From DASQPA01 sp963757335 (lineage in GTDB: Bacteria > Acidobacteriota > Thermoanaerobaculia > Multivoradales > UBA5704): 64,000 nucleotides of DNA. The notes below the pieces were generated by a model. That model was not told the DNA's origin and searched no databases. It was given only the letters and a program-made list of their open reading frames with translations. The stretch covers positions 310,001-374,000 of the forward strand of contig CAVWRJ010000002.1 in NCBI GenBank assembly GCA_963757335.1, written 5' to 3'. Positions 25,515-34,577 of the stretch are shown here, one piece after another. A program made the position numbers and the translations under genes. Position 1 is the first letter of the stretch, and each line of letters starts with the position of its first letter.

Positions 25515-27005
25515 GTGGACAGAACATCGGTGGCGGTGTATCGTCACCGGGATCTCTCTTCCCGTGCCCTCGTGGTCTTCTACGCCGATCTACACGTCCA
25601 CTCGAAATACTCCCGGGCCACCAGCCGGGACGCGGATCTAGAGCACCTCGCCCTCTCGGCCCGGCTCAAAGGGCTGACGGTCGTGGGGACCGGCGATTTC
25701 ACCCACCCGGCCTGGTTCGACGAGATCCGCGCCAAGCTCGTCCCCGCCGAGCCCGGGCTCTTCCGGCTGCGCCCCGACCTCGAACGCGAGGTGGACGGGC
25801 GGCTCCCCCCGAGCTGCCGGGGGCCGGTGCGCTTCCTCCTCGAGGTCGAGATCTCGACCATCTACAAGAAGGGGGACCGGACGCGGAAGGTCCACCACCT
25901 GATCTACGCCGCGAGCCTGGACACCGCGGCGCGCCTCCGCGAGAAGCTGGGGGCGATCGGCAACCTCGCCTCCGACGGCCGGCCGATCCTCGGCCTCGAC
26001 TCCCGGCATCTGCTCGAGATCACCCTCGAAAGCGGGCCGGACGCCTATCTCGTTCCGGCCCACGTCTGGACCCCCTGGTTCGCCGTCCTGGGATCGAAGT
26101 CGGGCTTCGACTCGGTCGAGGAGTGCTACGGCGACCTCTCCCCCCACATCTTCGCGGTCGAGACCGGCCTCTCCTCCGATCCGCCGATGAACTGGCGGGT
26201 CTCCCAGCTCGACCGCTTCACCCTGGTCTCCAACTCGGACGCCCACTCGCCGCCCAGGCTCGGCCGCGAGGCGAGCGCTTTCGAAACCGATCTCGACTAC
26301 TTCGCGATCCGCCAGGCTCTCAAGACCGGCGAGGGCTTCGCCGGCACGGTCGAATTCTTTCCCGAGGAGGGGAAATACCACCTGGACGGTCACCGCACCT
26401 GCGGGGTGCGCCTGGAGCCGGCGGCGACGAGGAGCGCCGAGGGGCTCTGCCCGGCCTGCGGCAAGCCGCTGACGGTAGGCGTCCTCTCCCGGGTGGAGGA
26501 GCTCGCCGACCGCCCGGAGGGGCCCGGCCTGGTGCCGCCGCCGCGCGCCGCCCCGTTCCGCTCCCTCGTCCCCCTGCCGGAGGTGCTCTCCGAGCTCTGC
26601 GGCATAGGGGTCCAGTCGCAGGCCGTCGAGCAGGCGCTCTCCCGGCTGCTGGCGAAGCTGGGGCCGGAGATCGACATCCTCGAACGCCTCCCCCTGGAGG
26701 ACGTGGGAAAAGCGGGGGACGGTCTCCTCGTCGAGGCCCTCACCCGGCTCCGCGCCGGCCAGGTCCACCGGGAGGCCGGGTACGACGGCGAGTACGGGGT
26801 GATCCGGCTCTTCGCGCCCGGCGAGCTCCGAGAGAGGGAGGTGGTGGCACCGCTCTTCGGACCCTCCCCCACACGGCCCCGAGCAGGACGGCACGGAGGA
26901 TTCACCCACGGAGGATCCACCGACGCCGAGCCCTGCGTACTTCCCCCCTGCGAGAGGGCGCCTGGCGGAGGTACAACCCCCGGCATCTCCGGCCTCTATG
27001 GATAA
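25515..27005 (+). CDS. Endonuclease Q-like PHP-domain nuclease
   Basis: 496 residues. EndoQ enzymes cut DNA 5' of deaminated bases (uracil, hypoxanthine). PHP metal-site motifs: YADLHVHSKYSRATS (about residue 24), GTGDFTHP, EVEISTIYKKG, VPAHVWTPWF and SNSDAHSP. The zinc-binding module is intact: DGHRTCGVRLEP, then CPACGKPLTVGVLSRVEELADR. Downstream lies a helix-hairpin-like region, then a low-complexity tail (about residue 455 on). The start is uncertain: GTG 25515 is the longest, but GTG 25572 would begin five residues before ADLHVHS as in most homologues; neither has a clear Shine-Dalgarno. The 3' end overlaps the helicase gene by 8 nt. Confidence 0.82.
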   Translation: MDRTSVAVYRHRDLSSRALVVFYADLHVHSKYSRATSRDADLEHLALSARLKGLTVVGTGDFTHPAWFDEIRAKLVPAEPGLFRLRPDLEREVDGRLPPSCRGPVRFLLEVEISTIYKKGDRTRKVHHLIYAASLDTAARLREKLGAIGNLASDGRPILGLDSRHLLEITLESGPDAYLVPAHVWTPWFAVLGSKSGFDSVEECYGDLSPHIFAVETGLSSDPPMNWRVSQLDRFTLVSNSDAHSPPRLGREASAFETDLDYFAIRQALKTGEGFAGTVEFFPEEGKYHLDGHRTCGVRLEPAATRSAEGLCPACGKPLTVGVLSRVEELADRPEGPGLVPPPRAAPFRSLVPLPEVLSELCGIGVQSQAVEQALSRLLAKLGPEIDILERLPLEDVGKAGDGLLVEALTRLRAGQVHREAGYDGEYGVIRLFAPGELREREVVAPLFGPSPTRPRAGRHGGFTHGGSTDAEPCVLPPCERAPGGGTTPGISGLYG

Positions 27006-28803
27006 GGCGTCCACCCACCTCACCGCCCTCGACCCCGAGCAGCGCGCCGCCGCCGAGAGCGCCGAGGGCGCCCTTCTCCTCGTCGCCGGGCCGGGGACGG
27101 GGAAGACCCGGACCCTCACCCACCGGCTGGCCCATCTCGTCGCCGAGCGCGGGGCGGCCGCGGAGAGCTGCCTGGCGCTCACCTTCAGCCGCCGCGCCGC
27201 CGCCGAGCTGGAGGAGCGCCTCGCCGCCCTCCTCCCGGCGGCGGCCGGCCGGGTGGTCGTCGCGACCTTCCACGGTCTCGGCCTCCGGCTCCTCACCGAG
27301 CAGGCGGCGGCGGCCGGCCTCGCCCCGGGCTTCCGGATCGCCACCCCGGCCGAGCGGACGGACCTCGTCCGCGAGCTCTTCGGCGTCTCCCCGAGCCGGG
27401 CCGACCGGCTGGCCGAGACGATCGGGCGCTGGCGCCGGCAACCGGAAGCGGGCAACCCCGCGCTCGCCGGGCAGGCCGCCGCCTACGAGGCGGCCCTGGC
27501 GAGCCGGAACCGGCTCGACTTCGACGACCTCCTCCTTCGGCCGCTCGCCCTCTTAAGCGCCCGCCCCGACCTCGCGGCCCTCTACCGGGAGCGCTTCCGC
27601 CACCTTTCGATCGACGAGTACCAGGACGTCGACGCCCTCCAGTACGCCCTCGTCCGCCTCCTCTCCCCGCCTGGCCGCTCCGGCGATATCGGCGGGATTG
27701 GCGGGATTGGCGGCAGTCTCTTCGCCATCGGCGATCCCGACCAGTCGATCTACCGCTTCCGGGGGGCGGACGTGGGGTTCTTCCTCCGTTTCCGGGAGGA
27801 CTGGCCGGGGGCCCGCGTCCTCTATTTGAGCCGCAACTACCGGGCGACCCGCACCCTCGTCGCCGCGGCCTGCCAGGCGATCCGTCCGGCGAGCCTCGTC
27901 CCCGGCCGGCGGCTGGTGGCGGTGCGCGACGGGGCCTCCCCCCGGGTGGTGATCGAACGGGCGGCCTCCGAACGGGCCGAGGCCGAGCTCGTCGTCCACA
28001 CCCTGGAGCGGCTCCTCGGCGGCACCTCCGCCTTCTCCTTCGACAGCGGCCGGGTCGGCCACGGCGACCTCAGCTCTCCAGCCGCCCTCTCCTTTTCCGA
28101 CATCGCCATCCTCTATCGCACCGAAGCCCAGACGCCGGCCCTCGTCGAAGCTCTCGGCCGTTCCGGCATCCCCTTCCAGAAGCGCTCCCACCGCCCCCTC
28201 GCCGACAACCCTGGAGTGCGCGCGCTCCTGCCCCGCCTAGCAGCTCTGGCCGATCCCGGGAAGCTCAGCAGCGCCGAAGCCCTCCTCGACCGGGCGGTCG
28301 CGGAGCGGGTCGCGACCGCTGCCGCCGAACGCACGTCCCTCCTCGCCGCGGCCGAGCTCCTGCGGCCCCTGGCCGTCCGGGCCGGGGACGACCTGGAACG
28401 TCTCGCCGCCGAGGTCGCCCTCGGGGCCGAGGTCGATACCTGGGACCCGCGGGCCGAGCGGGTCTCCCTCCTCACCCTCCACGCCGCCAAGGGTCTGGAG
28501 TTTCCCGTCGTCTTCCTGGTCGGCTGCGAGGACGGTCTCCTCCCCCTCCGCTTCTCCCCGGCCGAGGTGGCCGAGGCGGCCGACCCCGAGCACCTCGCCG
28601 AGGAGCGCCGGCTCTTCTTCGTCGGGATCACCCGCGCCCGCACCCGGCTCTTCCTCTTCCACAGCCGGCGGCGAACCCAGAACGGCGAGAGCCGCGAGAG
28701 CCGGCCCTCGCCCTTTCTCGCCGACCTCGAAGCGGCGCTCCTCGACCGCGGGGAGGAACGGGCCCCCGGCCCGCGGCGGCCGGAGCAGATGCAGCTGCTG
28801 TAA
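26998..28803 (+). CDS. UvrD/PcrA-like superfamily 1 DNA helicase
   Basis: 601 residues. ATP-driven 3'-5' helicase or translocase. Motifs in order: VAGPGTGKT (Walker A, about residue 30), TFSRRAAAEL, ATFHGLGLRLL, DEYQDVD (Walker B), GDPDQSIYRFRGAD, YRATRTLV, LHAAKGLEFPVVFLVGCEDG and EERRLFFVGITRAR. Shorter than UvrD (about 720) with a reduced 2B region. A GIGGIGGIGG insertion, from a 9-bp repeat, sits between motifs II and III. The ATG lies inside the end of the EndoQ-like gene, so translation is coupled; similar pairs or fusions are known, suggesting joint repair of deaminated DNA. Confidence 0.88.
   Translation: MDKASTHLTALDPEQRAAAESAEGALLLVAGPGTGKTRTLTHRLAHLVAERGAAAESCLALTFSRRAAAELEERLAALLPAAAGRVVVATFHGLGLRLLTEQAAAAGLAPGFRIATPAERTDLVRELFGVSPSRADRLAETIGRWRRQPEAGNPALAGQAAAYEAALASRNRLDFDDLLLRPLALLSARPDLAALYRERFRHLSIDEYQDVDALQYALVRLLSPPGRSGDIGGIGGIGGSLFAIGDPDQSIYRFRGADVGFFLRFREDWPGARVLYLSRNYRATRTLVAAACQAIRPASLVPGRRLVAVRDGASPRVVIERAASERAEAELVVHTLERLLGGTSAFSFDSGRVGHGDLSSPAALSFSDIAILYRTEAQTPALVEALGRSGIPFQKRSHRPLADNPGVRALLPRLAALADPGKLSSAEALLDRAVAERVATAAAERTSLLAAAELLRPLAVRAGDDLERLAAEVALGAEVDTWDPRAERVSLLTLHAAKGLEFPVVFLVGCEDGLLPLRFSPAEVAEAADPEHLAEERRLFFVGITRARTRLFLFHSRRRTQNGESRESRPSPFLADLEAALLDRGEERAPGPRRPEQMQLL
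27682..27717 (+). repeat. 9-bp in-frame microsatellite (four units) in the helicase gene
   Basis: GGCGATATC, GGCGGGATT, GGCGGGATT, GGCGGCAGT. Encodes Gly-Asp-Ile then Gly-Gly-Ile steps between helicase motifs II and III. Confidence 0.85.
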
Positions 28804-28836
28804 GGCAGGCACCCCCTTTGCAGTCGCCCTCCGCCA

Positions 28837-30435
28837 ATGACCTGGCACGCCGCCTCGTTCCTTCTGGGGCGCATCGCGATGCTCTTCGCCGTCGCGGCGC
28901 TCTTCGTCGTCGCCGTGGTCTTCCCGCACCGCGGCTGGGACTGGCTGCGCAAACCCGCCGGCCGGCTCCTCCATCACCCGGCCCTGGCCGGCTTGCGCCG
29001 GCAGATGCCCGGGGTGTTCGCGTTCTGCGAGCGGCACTTCCATCACCACGGGCGCTCCTGGCTCCGTCTCCTCCTCGGCGCCGCCTTCTTCATCTTCGGA
29101 ATACGCTGGTTCGCCCAGCTCCTCCACGGTGTCCTTACCGATTCGCAGCTCGTCGTCGCCGACCACCGGCTGCACAACACGGTCGCTATGTTCCATTCTC
29201 CCGTCCTCCACGCCTTCTACTCCTCGGTCAGCGATCTGGCGGGCCCGGTGCTCCAGACCGCCTTCATCGGCGGGATCGGCCTGGTCCTCTGGCTTACCGG
29301 GCGGCGGCGGGAAGCGTTCTTCCTCGCCGTGGCGCTCGCCGGCGCCGCCCTCTTCTCCGTCTTTTTGAAGCAGATCGTCCACCGGCCACGCCCGGCCGAG
29401 GTGCAGTCGTTCCAGGGCGGCTTCAGCTTCCCCTCGGGGCACACCCTCTCGGCGACCGCGGTCTACGGCTTCCTCGTCTACCTGCTGCTCCGCGACGCAC
29501 CGCGCCGATGGTGGCACTACGCCTTCGTCGCCCCGCTCCTCGTCCTCGTCGCCCTCGTCCCCCTCTCCCGCATCTATCTCGGGGTCCACTGGCCCTACGA
29601 TACGGTGGCGAGCCTCGCCCTCGGGTTCGCCTGGCTCTCGATCCTCGTCACCCTCTACAAGTTCCCGCCCCTGACGCACCGCCTCCCCTTGAGCACGGAG
29701 AAGCTGCGGCCCTGGGCGGTCCCCACGATCGCCGGGCTCGCCGCCCTGATCAGCGCCGCTGCCGGGGTCTGGGGCTTCCGCGCCCCCCTACCCCGGGCCG
29801 AGACACCGCCCGTCGCCCGGCAGAGAGTCCCACCGGACTTGGTCCTCCACGGCTTCCCGCCGATGCTTGAGAAAACCTCGCAGGATTTAGTCGGCGGTCC
29901 CATGGAGCCGATCGCCTTCGTCTTTCTCGGCGCCGCCCCGAAGGTCGTCCAGTCCTTCGAGCGGGCGGGCTGGTTCCTGGCGGAGACCCCGTCCGTCCGC
30001 GGCCTCGGGCGCGAGCTCCTGGCGGTCGCCGCCGACCGTCCCGACCCCCACGGGCCGGCGACCCCGGCCTACTACTCCGGCCAGCCGCAGGACCTCACCT
30101 TCGAAAAGCCGGGGGACGCCACGGGCTCGATCCGCCACCGCCACCACATCCGCCTCTGGCGCACGGCGCTCTGCGTCGACCCCCGCTGTGAAGAGGTCTG
30201 GGTGGCGACGTCGAGCTACGACGCCGGGGTGAAATTCGTCCCCAAGCCCTACCTCATCACTCACCGGATCGACCCCGAGATCGACCGCGAGCGCGCGACG
30301 ATCGAACACGACCTCGTCGCCGCCGGGGCGAAGGAGCTCGGCCGGGTCGTCGTCACCGGTCCCAACCAGGGCAAGAACGCCGGCGGCGACAGCTTCCGCA
30401 CCGATGGGCAGGCGCTCGTGATCGAGTTCCTCTAG
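28837..30435 (+). CDS. PAP2 phosphatase with LssY-like C-terminal domain
   Basis: 532 residues. An integral membrane lipid phosphatase domain (multiple hydrophobic helices to about residue 290) carries the full PAP2 signature: KQIVHRPRP (about 177), FPSGHT (about 200) and SRIYLGVHWPYD (about 243). After a last helix (about 300) comes a soluble domain (330-532) resembling LssY_C (PVVQ-type strands, RHRHHIRLWRT, VWVATSSYDAGVKF, THRIDPEIDRER). It likely dephosphorylates lipid phosphates such as undecaprenyl pyrophosphate or phosphatidate. It follows the helicase after 33 nt in the same run, although its function is unrelated. Confidence 0.85.
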   Translation: MTWHAASFLLGRIAMLFAVAALFVVAVVFPHRGWDWLRKPAGRLLHHPALAGLRRQMPGVFAFCERHFHHHGRSWLRLLLGAAFFIFGIRWFAQLLHGVLTDSQLVVADHRLHNTVAMFHSPVLHAFYSSVSDLAGPVLQTAFIGGIGLVLWLTGRRREAFFLAVALAGAALFSVFLKQIVHRPRPAEVQSFQGGFSFPSGHTLSATAVYGFLVYLLLRDAPRRWWHYAFVAPLLVLVALVPLSRIYLGVHWPYDTVASLALGFAWLSILVTLYKFPPLTHRLPLSTEKLRPWAVPTIAGLAALISAAAGVWGFRAPLPRAETPPVARQRVPPDLVLHGFPPMLEKTSQDLVGGPMEPIAFVFLGAAPKVVQSFERAGWFLAETPSVRGLGRELLAVAADRPDPHGPATPAYYSGQPQDLTFEKPGDATGSIRHRHHIRLWRTALCVDPRCEEVWVATSSYDAGVKFVPKPYLITHRIDPEIDRERATIEHDLVAAGAKELGRVVVTGPNQGKNAGGDSFRTDGQALVIEFL

Positions 30436-30438
30436 TAG

Positions 30439-30444
30439 TAAGCT
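30439..30444 (+). promoter_or_regulatory. -10-like hexamer before the FAD oxidoreductase
   Basis: TAAGCT ends 8 nt before the ATG at 30453, with no Shine-Dalgarno; consistent with a leaderless internal promoter. Confidence 0.3.
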
Positions 30445-30452
30445 TTGCCTCC

Positions 30453-31847
30453 ATGTCCACCGCCGACGTAGTGATCTGTGGCGCCGGGATCGCCGGCATC
30501 TCCGCCGCCTACCATTTAGCCGTCCGCCGGGGCGTGAAGGGCGTGGTGATCGTCGACGACCAGCCGCCGCTCTCGGTGACGAGCGACAAGTCGACCGAGT
30601 GCTACCGCAACTGGTGGCCGGGACCGGGCGACACCATGGTGCGCTTCATGAACCGCAGCATCGACCTCCTGGAGGAGCTCGCCGGGGAGAGCGACAACCG
30701 GTTCGTCATGAACCGCAACGGCTACGTCTACCTGACCGCCAATCCGGCAAAGGCGGCGGAGCTAGAGGCGGTCGGCCGCGAGATCTCAGGGCTGGGGGCG
30801 GGCGAGCTGCGGGTCCACGGCAGCCGCGGGACGCCGGGCGATCCGGCCTACCCGGAAGCGCCGTTCGACGAGCTCGACCGGGACCTGGGCGGCGCCGACT
30901 TCGTGCTCGACCGCGACCGCATCCTCGAGCGCTTCCCGTTCGTCGCCCCGGACGTCGTCGGCATGCTCCACCCGCGCCGCTGCGGTTGGCTCTCCGCCCA
31001 GCAGCTCGGCATGTATCTCCTCGAACGGGCCCGCGAGCACGGGGTGCGGCTGATCTCCGGCCGGATCGCGGAGGTGGTCGTCCGCGGCGACCGCCACGGC
31101 CGGGTGGAAGGGGTGCGCATCGAGGGCGGGCCGGAGGCGGGGACGATCTCGACCCGCGCCTTCGTCAACGCGGCGGGCCCGCTCGCGCCGGAGATCGGGA
31201 GGAGGAGCGGGGTCGAGCTTCCCCTTTTCAACGAGCTGCACGGCAAGATCATGTTCGACGACCACCTGGGGCTCGTGCCCCGCGAGCTGCCGCTCATGAT
31301 CTGGTCCGACCCGGTGACCCTCGCCTGGAGCGCCGAGGAGCGGGCCGAGCTGGCCCACGACCCCGAGCTCCGCTGGCTCCTCGATCCGCTCCCCGCCGGG
31401 GTCCACTTCCGCCCCGAGGGGGGGAGGGACAGCCGCTCGCTCCTCCTCCTCTGGACCTACCACATCGAGCCGACCGCACCCGTCTTCCCGCCCACCTTCG
31501 ACCCCTTCTACCCCGAGGTCGTCCTCCGCGGCCTCGCCCGCATGGTGCCGGCGCTCGCCACCTATCTCGGCGGCGGCCGCATGCGGCGCCCCTACGTCGA
31601 CGGCGGCTACTACTGCAAGACGCGGGAGAACCGGCCGCTCGTCGGCCCCACCCCGGTCGCCGGCAACCACCTCCTCTGCGGCCTCTCGGGCTTCGGCATC
31701 ATGGCCTCCCAGGCCGCCGCCGAGCTGCTCGCCGCCCACGTCACCGGCGACGCCCTCCCCGACTACGCCCCCGCCTTCCTCCTCAGCCGCTACGAGGATC
31801 CCGGCTACGTGGCGAGTCTCGAACGGTTCTCCTCCGGGCAGCTCTAG
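30453..31847 (+). CDS. FAD-dependent oxidoreductase of the D-amino-acid oxidase family
   Basis: 464 residues. The N-terminus VVICGAGIAGISAAYHLA is a Rossmann dinucleotide-binding GxGxxG motif, and the C-terminus (NRPLVGPTPVAGNHLLCGLSG, then GIMASQAAAELLAAHV) is the conserved FAD-binding end of DAO/glycine oxidase-type enzymes. The central domain contains KSTECYRNWWPGP and a Tyr-rich segment (MRRPYVDGGYYCKTRENRP). The substrate is probably an amine or N-methyl amino acid; specificity cannot be read. The ATG at 30453 is preceded by a -10-like TAAGCT rather than a ribosome site. Confidence 0.85.
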   Translation: MSTADVVICGAGIAGISAAYHLAVRRGVKGVVIVDDQPPLSVTSDKSTECYRNWWPGPGDTMVRFMNRSIDLLEELAGESDNRFVMNRNGYVYLTANPAKAAELEAVGREISGLGAGELRVHGSRGTPGDPAYPEAPFDELDRDLGGADFVLDRDRILERFPFVAPDVVGMLHPRRCGWLSAQQLGMYLLERAREHGVRLISGRIAEVVVRGDRHGRVEGVRIEGGPEAGTISTRAFVNAAGPLAPEIGRRSGVELPLFNELHGKIMFDDHLGLVPRELPLMIWSDPVTLAWSAEERAELAHDPELRWLLDPLPAGVHFRPEGGRDSRSLLLLWTYHIEPTAPVFPPTFDPFYPEVVLRGLARMVPALATYLGGGRMRRPYVDGGYYCKTRENRPLVGPTPVAGNHLLCGLSGFGIMASQAAAELLAAHVTGDALPDYAPAFLLSRYEDPGYVASLERFSSGQL

Positions 31848-31948
31848 GTTAGGGATTCAAACCAAATCTCCTACAGGAGTGACGAAGGACGATCCCTGGA
31901 ACCCAGGGGTGGCGCAAGCGGGCCTTAAGGGGTCGCCCCCTCGCCGGG

Positions 31949-33166
31949 CTACTCGTAGCGGAGAGCTTCGATGGGATCGAGCATCGCCGCCTTGCGGGCG
32001 GGGTAGAAGCCGAAGCCCACCCCGATCAGGCAGGAGAAGAGGACGGCGATGACGATGGCGCGTGGCGGGATGATCATCGACCAGCCGAGGAGATTGGCGA
32101 AGAGGCTCGACGCGACGAACCCGAGGAGGACCCCGACCGCGCCGGAAATGGCGCAGAGGAGGACCGCCTCGACCAGGAACTGGGTCTGGACGCTCCCCCG
32201 GGTCGCCCCCACCGCCCGGCGGACCCCGATCTCCCGGGTGCGCTCGGTGACGGTGACGAACATGATGTTCATGATCCCGATGCCGCCGACCAGGAGTGAC
32301 ACCGAGGCGATGCTCGCCAGGAGGATGGTGAAGGTGCGGCTGGTCTCCCGCTGCGCCTCCAGGATCTCCTCGGGACTCCGGATGTTGAAGTCGTCCGGCG
32401 CCCCGGCGCGCAGGTGGTGGCGCTGGCGCAGCAGGCGGACGATCTGCTCCTTGGCCGGCCGGATGGCCTCCGCCGAGATCGCCGAGGCCATGATGTCGTC
32501 GAGCCAGTTCGCCCCCTTGATCTTGTGCTGCGCGGTCGAGCTCGGCATGAGGATGGTGTCGTCCTGGTCCTGGCCGGAGGCGGCTTCCCCCTTGGGTGCC
32601 AGGACCCCGACCACCCGGAAGGGCTGGGCGCCGATGCGGATCTTCCGGCCGATCGGGTCGGCGCCGCCGAAGAGCGCCTCGACGACGGTCCGGCCGAGCA
32701 GGCAGACGTTGGCCGAGAGGGTGACGTCCTGGCGGGTGAAGGAGGCGCCCTTCGCCACCGTCCAGCGGCGGATGGCGAGATACTCCGGCGAGACCCCGCG
32801 GAACTGCGTGTACCAGTTCTGGTTGCCGTAGATCACCTGCACCCGGCCGTCGACGTTGGGCGACACGCTCTTCAAGAGCGGAACGGCCTCGCGCATCGCC
32901 TGCATGTCGCGGAGAGTCAGGGTCTTGGTGGCGCCGGAGCCGGTCCGCACCCCCTGGACGTTTCGGCTCCCCGCCTCCACCCAGACGAAGTTGTCGCCCA
33001 GGCTCGCAAACTGCTCGCGCACCCGGTTCGAGCCCCCCTCGCCGATCGCCACGGTGCAGATCACCGCCGCGATCCCGATCATGATGCCGAGCATGGTCAA
33101 GGCGGTGCGAAGCTTGTTGGCGGCCATGGCGCCCAGGGCTTCGGGGAGAACGGTGCGGAGATCCAT
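31949..33166 (-). CDS. MacB-like ABC transporter permease (FtsX fold)
   Basis: 405 residues, four predicted membrane helices: one near the N-terminus (KLRTALTMLGIMIGIAAVIC) and three near the C-terminus (from about 285), flanking a periplasmic MacB-PCD-like domain. Motifs: GIGIMNIMFVTVTERTREIG and the terminal PARKAAMLDPIEALRYE are characteristic. It lacks any nucleotide-binding domain, and no ATPase gene is nearby, unlike usual MacB or LolD/LolE arrangements. It starts 19 bp from the divergent adaptor gene, sharing a symmetric promoter. Probable role: efflux or lipoprotein/peptide export with the adjacent adaptor. Confidence 0.88.
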   Translation of the reverse strand: MDLRTVLPEALGAMAANKLRTALTMLGIMIGIAAVICTVAIGEGGSNRVREQFASLGDNFVWVEAGSRNVQGVRTGSGATKTLTLRDMQAMREAVPLLKSVSPNVDGRVQVIYGNQNWYTQFRGVSPEYLAIRRWTVAKGASFTRQDVTLSANVCLLGRTVVEALFGGADPIGRKIRIGAQPFRVVGVLAPKGEAASGQDQDDTILMPSSTAQHKIKGANWLDDIMASAISAEAIRPAKEQIVRLLRQRHHLRAGAPDDFNIRSPEEILEAQRETSRTFTILLASIASVSLLVGGIGIMNIMFVTVTERTREIGVRRAVGATRGSVQTQFLVEAVLLCAISGAVGVLLGFVASSLFANLLGWSMIIPPRAIVIAVLFSCLIGVGFGFYPARKAAMLDPIEALRYE

Positions 33167-33170
33167 AGTT

Positions 33171-33183
33171 GGCTATGATAGCC
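33171..33183. promoter_or_regulatory. Symmetric -10 serving divergent leaderless genes
   Basis: GGCTATGATAGCC is a palindrome apart from its centre base. On the plus strand TATGAT ends 6 nt before the adaptor ATG (33186); on the minus strand TATCAT ends 8 nt before the permease ATG (33166). One element therefore offers a -10 for both genes. Confidence 0.55.
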
Positions 33184-33185
33184 CC

Positions 33186-34577
33186 ATGCCGCAGGCCCTC
33201 TCGCCGCGAAACCGTCGGATCGTCCTCCTCCTGGGCGGGGCGCTCGCCGCGCTCCTCCTCCTCGGCTTCTGGATCGGCGGGCGCCCGAAGGGCCCCCGGT
33301 ACCTGACCGCCACGGTCGAGCGCGGCTCGCTCACCGCGGCGGTCGAGGCCACCGGGACCATCAACCCGCTGACCACCGTCCCGGTCGGCTCCTACGTCTC
33401 GGGGACCGTCAAGCTCGTCTTCGCCGACTTCAACACCCGGGTCCGCGCTGGCCAGGTCCTGGCCCAGCTCGACCCCGCCGTCTACCAGGCGCAGGTGGTC
33501 ACCGCCCGCGGCAACCTGGCGAGCGCCGAGGCCAACGTGCGCCACTTGGAGGCCGGCCTGGGAACGAGCCGGGCCCTGATCGAGACCGACGAGGCCAACG
33601 CCGCCAAGGCTCAGGCCGACGCCCGCTACGCGCGGGCCAACGCGGAGCGCCAGGGGAAGCTCTCCAGCCAGGGCCTCATCGCCCTGGACTTGAAGGATCT
33701 CTCGCAGTCGACCCTCGACCAGGCCGACGCCGGGGCGCGGGCGGCGGGCGCCCAGGTCCACCAGGCCCAGGCGCAGTACCAGGAGCAGGTCGCCCAGGTC
33801 GAGCAGGCCCGGGCCGAGGTCTCCGCCATGCAGGGCTCTCTCGAGCAGGCCGAGGCGAACCTGCGCTATACCACTATCCTCTCCCCCACCGAGGGCACCG
33901 TCGTCGCCAAGAACGTCACCGTCGGCCAGTCGGTCGCCGCCTCGCTCCAGGCCCCCAACCTCTTCACCCTCGCCCAGGACCTGAAACGGATGCAGGTCTA
34001 CGCCAAGACCGACGAGTCGGACACCGGCTTCATCAAGATGGGGGGCGACGCCACCTTCCAGGTCGACGCCTTTCCCAACGAGGTCTTCCACGGCCGGGTG
34101 AGCGTCATCCGGTTGAACGCCTACATCGTGCAGAACGTCGTCACCTACGACACGGTGATCGACTTCGAGAACCTGGACGAGAGGCTGCTCCCGGGGGAGA
34201 CCGCCTACGTGACCATCCCCACCGGGCACGCCGAGAACGCCCTCCTGATCCCCAACGCCGCCTTGACCTACACCCCCGACCTGCCGGCCGAGGAGCTCGC
34301 CGAGCTCTACCGCCAGGCGAAGATCCCGGACGCCACCCGCGCCTCCCACACCGGCGGCCAGCAGGTGGTCTGGCGGCTCGGTTCCGGCAAGACCCTGGAG
34401 CCGGTGGCGATCGAGGTCGGCATCTCGGACTACGCCAACACCCAGATGCTCGCCGGCGGGCTCCGCGAGGGCGACCGCCTGGTCACCGGCGCCCTGGCGG
34501 CCGGTAGCGTTGGCGCGAACGCCAAGGGCGCCCCGAAGCCGCCCCGGGCCCCCGGCGCGACAGGGAGGCCGCGATGA
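33186..34577 (+). CDS. MacA-like periplasmic adaptor (membrane fusion protein)
   Basis: 463 residues. An N-terminal membrane anchor (RIVLLLGGALAALLLLGFW) is followed by a split biotinyl-lipoyl domain (VEATGTINPLTTVPVGSYVSG and ILSPTEGTVVAKNVTVGQSV), a long alpha-hairpin rich in Ala/Gln/Glu (about residues 100-225), a beta-barrel domain (MQVYAKTDESDTGFIKMG) and the membrane-proximal domain. ATG 33186 is chosen because the longer open frame lacks a start signal while a -10 sits just before this ATG. The tail (Gly/Pro/Lys-rich) overlaps the next gene by 4 nt (ATGA). Partners the divergent permease. Confidence 0.88.
   Translation: MPQALSPRNRRIVLLLGGALAALLLLGFWIGGRPKGPRYLTATVERGSLTAAVEATGTINPLTTVPVGSYVSGTVKLVFADFNTRVRAGQVLAQLDPAVYQAQVVTARGNLASAEANVRHLEAGLGTSRALIETDEANAAKAQADARYARANAERQGKLSSQGLIALDLKDLSQSTLDQADAGARAAGAQVHQAQAQYQEQVAQVEQARAEVSAMQGSLEQAEANLRYTTILSPTEGTVVAKNVTVGQSVAASLQAPNLFTLAQDLKRMQVYAKTDESDTGFIKMGGDATFQVDAFPNEVFHGRVSVIRLNAYIVQNVVTYDTVIDFENLDERLLPGETAYVTIPTGHAENALLIPNAALTYTPDLPAEELAELYRQAKIPDATRASHTGGQQVVWRLGSGKTLEPVAIEVGISDYANTQMLAGGLREGDRLVTGALAAGSVGANAKGAPKPPRAPGATGRPR

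Noticed and set aside
31848..31948. tRNA or other RNA gene between the converging FAD oxidoreductase and permease genes
   Set aside because: Small inverted repeats occur (CTCCT/AGGAG), but no cloverleaf or TTCGA arm could be formed. No tRNA was found by eye anywhere in the window.
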